A stretch of 64,000 nucleotides of DNA from Salinisphaera sp. G21_0 (GTDB lineage: Bacteria > Pseudomonadota > Gammaproteobacteria > Pseudomonadales > Endozoicomonadaceae): assembly GCF_017744115.1 (NCBI RefSeq), contig NZ_JAGHQW010000031.1:1-64000 (forward strand). Reading direction: 5' to 3'. Each line of letters begins with the position of its first letter. Position 1 is the stretch's first letter. The notes under the pieces were generated by a model. The model worked only from the letters and a program-made list of their open reading frames with translations. It did no database searches and was not told the origin of the DNA. This document shows, piece by piece, positions 1-6,672 of this stretch. Made by a program: the position numbers and the translations under genes.

Positions 1-78
1 ACATCACAGAATACACTGGTCATAGACATGGGAGCCTCCGGTTAGCTATCTGTTGATCGGTGATTGCAACCGAAAGAT

Positions 79-176
79 AGTTAAACAACCGGGGTTCCCT
101 TGTCTTTTCTTGCATCGAACTCACGTTAGTTAAACAACCGGGGTTCCCTTGTCTTTTCTTGCATCGAACTCACGTT
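79..176. repeat. Tandem 49-bp direct repeat, two copies
   Basis: Two adjacent copies of a 49-bp unit (79-127 and 128-176) appear identical. Each begins AGTTAAACAACCGGGG and ends GAACTCACGTT. No gene covers them. They lie between the window edge and a decayed phosphomannomutase gene, so they are probably part of the same degraded, repeat-rich stretch. Confidence 0.85.
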
Positions 177-190
177 TTTTAAAAGAAAAA

Positions 191-219
191 CTCCGTGTCT
201 CCGTGTCTCCGTGGCAAAA
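191..219. repeat. Half-copy of the dispersed CACGGAGACAC hairpin repeat
   Basis: The segment repeats CTCCGTGT and ends CTCCGTGGCAAAA. It matches one arm of the palindromic family seen near 1739, 17289, 31927, 43914 and 51335. It sits just where similarity of the neighbouring phosphomannomutase remnant stops, so insertion of this repeat may have truncated that gene. Confidence 0.5.
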
Positions 220-236
220 AAATCACCAGCCAAAGA

Positions 237-596
237 CTCAATCTCCCGCAACCCGGTCTCGCCAGAAATCGGCTTGCTCGACTCCCGAACCAGCTTCATC
301 CCGTTATAGTCTTTCGGATTATGGCTGGCGGTCACCATAATGCCCCATCCGCCTTCAAGTACGAAGTAGCAAAATAAACCTCTTCAGTGCCACAAAGGCC
401 AATATCAATCACCTCCACACCACCGGCCCTCAACCCATCACTCAGAGCGGTTTTCAGTTCAGGAGTAGAAAGACATCATCTTGGGCTTAAGGTATTCAGC
501 AGTCGCCCGGCCAATCCGCCAGGCAATATCTTCATTCAATTCATCGGGCATACGGCCACGGATATCATAGGCCTTAAAACAATTAAGAGTGCTCAT
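237..596 (-). pseudogene. Phosphomannomutase (AlgC/CpsG family) N-terminal remnant
   Basis: Reading the minus strand from 596 gives a typical phosphomannomutase start ([20 protein letters not shown]) through [15 protein letters not shown]. It then breaks frame and resumes as ELKTALSDGLRAGGVEVIDI through GTEEVYFATSYLKADG. It breaks again and resumes with the phosphoserine-loop motif VTASHNPKDYNGMKL and a segment ending GETGLREIE. At least two frame disruptions are present, and everything after about residue 130 is missing. An intact enzyme would interconvert mannose-6-P and mannose-1-P for exopolysaccharide or LPS synthesis; this copy cannot. The rest of the gene is not visible in this window. 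Confidence 0.8.
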
Positions 597-621
597 CCAA
601 GACACCTGGAGTGAAAAAAGG

Positions 622-665
622 TATATATTGGCCTATATTTAAGGTGGCCTGTAGATATATATTGG
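622..665. promoter_or_regulatory. Possible operator: spaced TATATATTGG direct repeats
   Basis: TATATATTGG occurs at 622-631 and again at 656-665, 34 bp apart, with GGCC motifs between them, immediately upstream of the toxin start. BrnA-type antitoxins autoregulate their operon by binding upstream repeats, so this is a candidate operator. The assignment rests only on position and repetition. Confidence 0.3.
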
Positions 666-679
666 ATACCAAAACAATC

Positions 680-946
680 ATGTTTGAGTATGATCCGGCA
701 AAAAGTTTTAGCAATCTGGAAAAACATGGCATCGATTTCGATCAGGCTCAGAGCCTCTGGCTGGATGAAAACCGAGTGGTCATCAAGACCTTGATTTCTG
801 ACGAACCTCGTTTCCTGCTGATTGCCAAATACGCCGGAAAACACTGGACTGCCGTATTTACGCCACGTAATGATAAAGCCCGAATTATTTCGGTACGTCG
901 CTCAAGACCCAAAGAGATAGCCGCCTATGAAAGCCAAAGAATTTGA
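680..946 (+). CDS. brnT: BrnT family type II toxin
   Basis: The 88-residue product opens with MFEYDPAKSFSNLEKHGIDF and later has RIISVRRSRPKE followed by YE. Both are hallmarks of the BrnT (DUF497) family, which has a RelE-like ribonuclease fold. BrnT toxins block translation by cleaving RNA and are neutralised by BrnA. The ATG at 680 was chosen because the family starts at the F-x-x-DPAK motif; the frame is open further upstream to 611 but that part has no family similarity. The gene overlaps brnA by 20 bp, in the usual toxin-first order. Length and key basic residues look intact, so the toxin is probably functional. Confidence 0.85.
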   Translation: MFEYDPAKSFSNLEKHGIDFDQAQSLWLDENRVVIKTLISDEPRFLLIAKYAGKHWTAVFTPRNDKARIISVRRSRPKEIAAYESQRI

Positions 947-1160
947 CCAGGCCTTTGATGAAGGCCACGACAGCATTGATGAACATATTGACTGGTCCAG
1001 CGCTCAACGCCCCGGCCTGGAAACCCGTCGAATCAATATCGACTTTCCTGAGTGGATGATCACCGCCCTTGATCGCGAGGCCGCCAGGCTTGGTATTGCC
1101 CGGCAAGCGGTGGTTAAAACCTGGCTGGCCGAAAGGCTGGATCAGGGAAGGCGGAGTTAG
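927..1160 (+). CDS. brnA: BrnA family antitoxin
   Basis: This 77-residue protein has an acidic N-terminal half that would wrap the toxin. Its C-terminal segment (TRRINIDFPEWMITALDREA, then RLGIARQAVVKTWLAERL) is a ribbon-helix-helix DNA-binding fold, as in BrnA/CopG antitoxins. It overlaps the end of brnT by 20 bp, so translation is coupled. It should neutralise BrnT and repress the operon by binding upstream DNA. The pair lies among decayed genes and repeats, a common setting for accessory toxin-antitoxin modules. Confidence 0.85.
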   Translation: MKAKEFDQAFDEGHDSIDEHIDWSSAQRPGLETRRINIDFPEWMITALDREAARLGIARQAVVKTWLAERLDQGRRS

Positions 1161-1216
1161 CAACACTGTCCTGAAATAACTGACACATTGCTGATGTTAT
1201 CCAGTAAAGAAAATAC

Positions 1217-1757
1217 TTGCCACGGAGGCACAGGTGTGACACGAGAGCAGAGTCGGTCTGCTCGCAACTGCAATTGAGATGGAGGTAGGCCCTCCGGTGG
1301 CGGCTTCTGGATGCAGCCACCAAACCACCGTAAGCTGCGCCGGTAAAGAGCCGACGTGGTGAGCGTTACGGAAAAGGCGCAGCTTGACTGCGTCAGGTGT
1401 GAGATCAGGAGATGAACGCAAGTGAACCACTGATGACGTCTAGAAACGTGTTCTGATGACATCAAAAATGGAGAGCTGTGTTGCTCCATCATGAGCTCAG
1501 GGGATAGCCAGTTACTGCCTGATCGGTGTCCGGGATATAGGTGGCATGAACTGATTTCAGGCTCTTTTGTGGAACGTGGGAATCTGTCGTTCTGGTGTTA
1601 AGGGAGCCAGCCAGGCAGCTGAACTGCACAGGCTGTGAGTACCGATACAGAGCGCAGAGGAGGACCAGTCCGGTTCTGTGAGCGCCTGAGGGGGAGGTTC
1701 CCTTGGGCGACTCGACAGGAAAAGCTTTTTTGTCTTTTCTCTGTGTCTCCGTGGCAA
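1217..1757. repeat. Inverted repeat arms flanking the intron remnant
   Basis: GCCACGGAGGCAC at 1219-1231 is complementary to the end of CTCTGTGTCTCCGTGGC at 1739-1755. Together they look like the two arms of the dispersed CACGGAGACAC hairpin repeat, held apart by about 500 bp of group II intron-like sequence. This suggests the intron entered a pre-existing hairpin element. Confidence 0.45.
1234..1718 (+). ncRNA. Group II intron 5' ribozyme remnant, no reverse transcriptase ORF
   Basis: The segment starts GTGTGAC, matching the GUGYG 5' end of group II introns. It continues with blocks recalled from the 5' half of ORF-carrying proteobacterial introns: GGAACGTGGGAA, CACAGGCTGTGAGTACCGAT, GACCAGTCCGGTTCTGTGAG and GGGCGACTCGACAG, the last normally just before the intron-encoded protein. 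Here the sequence leaves the intron pattern right after that point. No LtrA-like reverse transcriptase follows, and no domain V/VI pair was recognised. It is therefore read as a truncated, immobile 5' remnant. Recognition is from remembered consensus blocks, not from a folded structure. Confidence 0.5.
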
Positions 1758-2011
1758 AGTGCTGTACTTGACCGGATCTCATCGGAAATGCGGGCCTGAT
1801 TGCTGACGGTGCGCGATTATTAATCATAGGCACTTTGCAAATATTGATACGTGTCAATACTTATCATCATCCCAAACGCTTAGGCAAGGCCAATGCCAGT
1901 TTTCCCGCATTGGAGGATGGGATACGGATTCTTAACTTAGTACTATTGTCTTCTATTCAATCGTCTGCTGCGTTCCGGTTCAGCAGAAGCGATATCAAGG
2001 GAGACGTTGCT

Positions 2012-2254
2012 ATGGATCGTATTCATCTGGAACAGGCACCCCGAAACAACCAGGGAAAGATCAGTTATTCCTCTATTCCTTCCATGGTGGTGATGGTGGC
2101 GGAGGAAGAGCTGTCGGTTCTGCAGCGGCGGGTGAAACGGAACTATGATGTTCGGGACCGGTTGCATATTTCCGAAGAGGAGCTGGTGGGGCTGGAGGGG
2201 CATATTGCGGATTTGGAAGAGAAACTGGCAGAGTGGCGGGCTTTGGTGGAGTAG
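2012..2254 (+). CDS. Small coiled-coil protein, function unknown
   Basis: The 80-residue product starts at ATG 2012 behind an AAGGGAG ribosome binding site. Its first 30 residues are polar. The rest is rich in Glu, Leu and Arg with heptad-like spacing (EEELSVLQRRV, then EEELVGLEGHIADLEEKLAE), so a short coiled coil is likely. No cysteine, membrane segment or catalytic motif is visible. The neighbours are an intron remnant and a tRNA fragment, which gives no functional context. It resembles small GreA-N or SlyX-like helical hairpins only in general character. Confidence 0.5.
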   Translation: MDRIHLEQAPRNNQGKISYSSIPSMVVMVAEEELSVLQRRVKRNYDVRDRLHISEEELVGLEGHIADLEEKLAEWRALVE

Positions 2255-2395
2255 TCATGAGCCCATATTTGCCTTACCTTTTTAGTTCCCAAAAAACAGG
2301 CTGAAATAACAAGAAGAAATCAATGCTTTCTTCCGTTTTACCCAAAAAATAACTTGCTAAACTGTTGGAAAACAAGAGTGCCAAGCGTTTTTGAG

Positions 2396-2445
2396 GGGGC
2401 AGTACCTGTATGGGCGTACGAGTTCGAGTCTCGCCTTCGGCACCA
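2396..2445 (+). pseudogene. 3' fragment of a tRNA gene (tRNA-Leu-like), possible att remnant
   Basis: The sequence from about 2396 ends in a T-arm (CGAGTTCGAGTCTCG) followed by CCTTCGGCACCA, i.e. the 3' acceptor strand, discriminator and encoded CCA. The matching 5' acceptor strand GCCGAAG, D-arm and anticodon arm are absent from the preceding sequence. Leucine is suggested by the GCCGAAG-type acceptor and the extended sequence before the T-arm. Such 3' tRNA ends are typical att sites left by integrative elements. A hairpin GACTATTG-loop-CAATAGTC follows at about 2463-2483. Confidence 0.55.
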
Positions 2446-2749
2446 ATAATATTTTGGTTCATGACTATTGTTTGGCAATAGTCACATAAAAAAGGCCTGA
2501 GATGGCTTTTTTTTTGTATCTTCGTTTTCTTCTTCTCGTTCCTTATGTTTCACTTTTTAAAAAAATCTACTATCTAAAAAAATGTAAGGCAATGAATATC
2601 TCAACAGCAACTGTCACCGGCAATCCGCTCGGTAATATCCTGAGATAGGTATTAGAAACAGTGGAAATAAGTAAGTTCTTCCGGGACAAACCCTCTCAGC
2701 CTGTTTAAACGCTATCCTTATACAAAAATAGCGACAAGAGACAGGATAA

Positions 2750-3811
2750 GTGCCCGTGAATATTGACGATGTTATCAACCGGTTATCAAACCATGTGATG
2801 GGTGAGCTGCCCAGGGAAACCCTGCTGGCGGCCAGTGAGCAGCGGACGGAATTGATTCCGCGCCTGCTTGACTATCTGGAAGGCGTTGCCGGGCAGGGGG
2901 ATGAGATACCCGAAAGCCAGCGTGTGGATCTGGTCTTTTTTGCCTTTTATCTGCTGGCTCAGTTTCGGGAATCAAAGGCATTGCCGGTGATGCTTCGGAT
3001 AGTGTCTGCCAAACCCCGGACGGTCAATCGACTGCTTGGTTATGTGGTCAGTGAGAGCCTGGCGCGAATACTGGCATCGGTGATGGCCGGTGAAGAAAAT
3101 GGCGAAAGTGACACCGTTAACGGATGTAACGTGGAGCCACTGAAGCAGTTGATTGAAAACACAGCGGTCCATCCTTGCGTTCGATCTTCCTGTTTGACCT
3201 GCCTGACGATTCTGGTTTCCCATGGGTTTCTGCCCCGTGAAGTGCTGGTCAGCTACTTCCAACAGCTGTTTAGTGGTGGGCTTGAGCAGGAGCGGAGTCC
3301 GGTCTGGGACGGGTTGGTCTCTAACTGCATCATTGCCGGAGCCGCCGAGCTGGAAACTTCTGTTCTGGGCGTGTTTGACCGGGGACTGCTGACCGATTCA
3401 TTTATGGGCAGGGAGCGGTTAAGTACGATGTTACAGGAGCATTCCGGCGAGGTAAGCTTTCCATCCTATGAAAGCTCTGCCCTGATTGATGATTGTGTGG
3501 CTGAGTTGCAAGGTTGGGCCAGCTTTAACAGTACGCGGCCGCAGGAGAAGCCCGCTGAAAGAGCACCTGTCGGAAGCAACGCGGAGCCAGAGGGCGCTCA
3601 GCGTGTGATGCGGCCCTGGCCAGCCAGAAAGCCCAAGCCACCAGTTCGCACGCGAGCCGGGGCTCAGCGGTTGCCGGGTCAGCAACGGCCCTTTCCATCT
3701 TCCTCTCCCGGGAAGCCTGCACAGCCGCTGGTCAGACAACACCCGAAGGTGGGAAGAAATGACCCCTGTCCCTGTGGTAGCGGGCGCAAGTATAAGAAGT
3801 GTTGCGGCTGA
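2750..3811 (+). CDS. DUF1186-like protein with C-terminal SEC-C zinc motif
   Basis: The 353-residue protein ends in a classic SEC-C motif, [20 protein letters not shown], the zinc finger shared with SecA and many accessory proteins. The first 260 residues are helical and repeat-like, resembling DUF1186 proteins, which often carry SEC-C tails. Residues about 265-330 are a Pro/Arg/Gln-rich flexible linker. The start is GTG at 2750 after AGGATAA; GTG at 2756 is a possible alternative. No operon partner is visible, and the next gene is convergent. SEC-C tails usually bind zinc and contact proteins or ribosomes; the exact role is unknown. Confidence 0.7.
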   Translation: MPVNIDDVINRLSNHVMGELPRETLLAASEQRTELIPRLLDYLEGVAGQGDEIPESQRVDLVFFAFYLLAQFRESKALPVMLRIVSAKPRTVNRLLGYVVSESLARILASVMAGEENGESDTVNGCNVEPLKQLIENTAVHPCVRSSCLTCLTILVSHGFLPREVLVSYFQQLFSGGLEQERSPVWDGLVSNCIIAGAAELETSVLGVFDRGLLTDSFMGRERLSTMLQEHSGEVSFPSYESSALIDDCVAELQGWASFNSTRPQEKPAERAPVGSNAEPEGAQRVMRPWPARKPKPPVRTRAGAQRLPGQQRPFPSSSPGKPAQPLVRQHPKVGRNDPCPCGSGRKYKKCCG

Positions 3812-3928
3812 TGGGTGAGAAAAGGTCGTTTCCCACGGGGTGAGAGGGTGTTGGTATAAAGCCTTTGCGACAGTCACGGTGAGCCGTGGGAATTGCAATA
3901 GTTAATGCTTTAGAACGGAGTTCAATAT

Positions 3929-5176
3929 TTAGAGGTTGTTATCATCGACATAATGGGGGTTTGGTTTGCCATACCAGCTGCCAAGTCCCCGAAAGGCAGA
4001 TGCATCATGTACTGGTTTAATATTTGCGTATGAGGGTTGATTGTTGGGTAGTGGAAAGCCTGAATATTCAATAAAGTCTTCTGGTCCTTTATATTGTCTT
4101 TGAAGCAATGAAGTTAGTGCGTAAGTACCACCGGCAAAAATTTTCGTGACAACACAATGCCTGGCAGTTAATAGGCCTTGCGGTTTAAGTTCTGCATAAC
4201 CTTGTCTTTTTCTGATTTTCAAAGCTGGAATTATATGATCTTTTAAATTATCTATCGTGGAGTTTACAGATTCTTCAGATATAGTAGACCTTGCAGTTTT
4301 TACAGCAGCCCTGTCAATTTCATATATGGTTTTCAGATGTTCAAGATGTGCTTTGACAAAATATTCTTCCTTACATTGCCATAATCGCATGGCATCATGT
4401 AAGGTTAGGGTCTTTTTAAAATCATTTTCATCTGAGGCTTCTATTAATATTCCTTTCAGCTTATTTTCAGTCTTAAGCATATTTTTAATCATGGAAAGTA
4501 TAATCTGGTTGTTTTTTAGAGAAGCGATGAGGCTATTAGTTGGAATAGAAACAGTGGGGCCATATCCATCAGAGTAATCAAGCGTTTGCATTAGTAGACC
4601 ATTTTTTCCCTTAAGCGGTATCAGTGGGGGCTGTATTGCGCTTGCCGAAGAGTCGAGCTCCTTTAAAGGTATATTTATATCGCTATGAATCCCACCGTAC
4701 GTATAGAGGAGTGCCAACCGATAATAATGGCTTCGTAACGCTTGATTTTCCAGTCCTGCGTTGTGTAGTCGCGTACTATTAACAAAGTCTTTATGGAGTT
4801 TATCGCAGTCGGGTATCTTTGAATTTTTCAATGCTTTATAAAAGTCTTCATTCAGTTGGTCGACAGTAATGACGTCCACCGCCCCTGATATTCCATCACA
4901 ACTTGATTCTGCAGCAATAAATTTCATTGGTTTATCAGTCAGAACGTAAACATGAAAATCATTGAACTTTGCAAGGCTCTTGAAATGGTGAACTATTTGC
5001 ACTTGTCGCTCAGGGAGCGTTTTATTACCAACCCATTCAAAAAAATGATTTCTTGGAATTAATTCTCCATATATCTGACTTTTAAATTCTTGATATGTAC
5101 TCTTTATTTCAGAATCTTTTTGTATCAACTCCTGGAAAAGATTGTTTGCAGGGAGGGCTCGAGGGGAGATGTGCAT
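3929..5176 (-). CDS. Toxin-type glycosyltransferase (GT-A, DXD-like), copy 2
   Basis: The 415-residue protein has the layout of sugar-nucleotide glycosyltransferases related to large clostridial toxins. An N-terminal PRNHFFEWVG (compare the IP-x-x-H-F-x-W-I-G motif) is followed by a Rossmann-like region. At residues 151-168 comes YYRLALLYTYGGIHSDIN, where D166-I-N168 occupies the metal-binding DXD place. This family transfers sugars onto proteins, often host GTPases, or builds polysaccharide. No signal peptide or membrane segment is visible. It follows a close paralogue by 52 bp on the same strand, so they are probably co-transcribed. No polysaccharide genes lie nearby, which favours an effector role, but that is inference. 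Confidence 0.7.
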   Translation of the reverse strand: MHISPRALPANNLFQELIQKDSEIKSTYQEFKSQIYGELIPRNHFFEWVGNKTLPERQVQIVHHFKSLAKFNDFHVYVLTDKPMKFIAAESSCDGISGAVDVITVDQLNEDFYKALKNSKIPDCDKLHKDFVNSTRLHNAGLENQALRSHYYRLALLYTYGGIHSDINIPLKELDSSASAIQPPLIPLKGKNGLLMQTLDYSDGYGPTVSIPTNSLIASLKNNQIILSMIKNMLKTENKLKGILIEASDENDFKKTLTLHDAMRLWQCKEEYFVKAHLEHLKTIYEIDRAAVKTARSTISEESVNSTIDNLKDHIIPALKIRKRQGYAELKPQGLLTARHCVVTKIFAGGTYALTSLLQRQYKGPEDFIEYSGFPLPNNQPSYANIKPVHDASAFRGLGSWYGKPNPHYVDDNNL

Positions 5177-5228
5177 AAATGCTCCAATTAATTATCGATA
5201 TTCAGTGCTATTGAACTGAATCCACCAT

Positions 5229-6482
5229 TCACATGTTACTATCATCGACATAATCAGGATTTGATTGACCATACCAGCTGCGTAGTCCCCGGTGGTTGCG
5301 CCCATCGTGTAATGGCTTAATATTTGCGTAAGATGGCTGGTCATCTGGAAATGGAAATCTTAAAGATTTAGTGAAGTCTTCTATTGCAATATATTGTTCT
5401 CTAATTAATTGTTCGCTACTTAATTGTTCCCTGATTATAGGAGTTAGTGCGTCAGTACCACCTCCTAGCATTCTTGTGACAATACAATGCCTGGCAGTTA
5501 CAAGTCCCTGTTGTTTAGCTACTGCATATTCTGTGGATTTCAAAGCTGGAACTAAATTATCTTTTACTTGAGATGCTATAGAGTTTAAATATTCTTCAGA
5601 TGAATCAGGATATGCATTTCTCATTGCATTTTTAGTAAATTCAATAAATGCTTTGATATAATATTCTTCCTTGCATTGCCATAATCGCATTGCATCGTGT
5701 AGGGTCAGGGTCTTTTTAATCTCACTATTATCTGAGTTTTCTATTAGTGTTTCTTTCAGCTTATTCTCTAGATTAAGCATATGTTTAATCATGGAAAGAA
5801 CAATCTGATTGTTTTTTTGGGAAGCGATGAGGGAGTTATCCCAATGGGGAACTGTCCCGCCAGATCCAGGAACGGGAATATCAATAGTGCGTATTAGTAG
5901 ACCATTCTTTCCCCTAAGTGGTATTAATGGGTGTTGTAATGCACTTGCCGATGAATCAAGTTCCTTTAAAGGTATATTTATATCACTATGAATGCCACCG
6001 TATGTATAGAGGAGCGCCAGCCGATAATAATCACTTCGTAATGCTTGGTTTTCCAGCCCTACGTTGTGTAGTTGCGTACTGTTAACAAAGTCTTTATAGA
6101 GCTTATCGCAGTCAGGCTCATTAGAATCTTTTAATGCTTTATAAAAGTCTTCATTCAGTTTGTCGACAGTAATGATTTCCATCGTCCCGGATATGCCATC
6201 ACACTTGGATTCTGCGGCAATAACTTTCATTGGTTTATCAGTCAGAACGCAAACATGAAAATCATTGAACTTTCCAAGGTTCTTAAAATGGTGAACTATT
6301 TGTACCTGCCTCTCAGGGAGAGTTTTCTTACCAACCCATTCAAAAAATTGGTTTCTCGGCATTAATTCTCCATGTGTTTGACCTGTGAATTCTTGATATG
6401 CACTCTTTATTTCAGAATCTTTTCGTATTAACTCTTTAAAAAGATTGTTTGTATGTGAAACTTGAGTAGAAGAGATGTTCAT
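5229..6482 (-). CDS. Toxin-type glycosyltransferase (GT-A, DXD-like), copy 1
   Basis: The 417-residue paralogue lies upstream of the copy at 3929-5176. The two match almost throughout: NNLFKELIRKDSEIKSAYQE, FEWVGKKTLPERQVQIVHHF and YYRLALLYTYGGIHSDIN have near-identical counterparts. They differ mainly in the C-terminal third, where this copy has a short insertion rich in REQL. The DXD-like site (SDIN) and the FEWVG nucleotide-binding start are kept. This is a tandem duplication followed by divergence, a pattern seen in host-interaction glycosyltransferases. Cellular target and donor sugar cannot be read from sequence. Confidence 0.7.
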   Translation of the reverse strand: MNISSTQVSHTNNLFKELIRKDSEIKSAYQEFTGQTHGELMPRNQFFEWVGKKTLPERQVQIVHHFKNLGKFNDFHVCVLTDKPMKVIAAESKCDGISGTMEIITVDKLNEDFYKALKDSNEPDCDKLYKDFVNSTQLHNVGLENQALRSDYYRLALLYTYGGIHSDINIPLKELDSSASALQHPLIPLRGKNGLLIRTIDIPVPGSGGTVPHWDNSLIASQKNNQIVLSMIKHMLNLENKLKETLIENSDNSEIKKTLTLHDAMRLWQCKEEYYIKAFIEFTKNAMRNAYPDSSEEYLNSIASQVKDNLVPALKSTEYAVAKQQGLVTARHCIVTRMLGGGTDALTPIIREQLSSEQLIREQYIAIEDFTKSLRFPFPDDQPSYANIKPLHDGRNHRGLRSWYGQSNPDYVDDSNM

Positions 6483-6672
6483 AAAAACTTTGTTTAACTA
6501 TTGATATCCTTTGATCGCAAAGAATTAAATTTGTTAAATTTGATCTGGTCATAAGCTTAAGAGTGTGTAGTAAAGAAAAAGTTCCATAGATTCGAATGAG
6601 AAAAGAGCACCACCCGCAATAACTGTTCAGGTTGCACGGGTAGCGTACAGCAGATCACAGGCGATAAAACAT

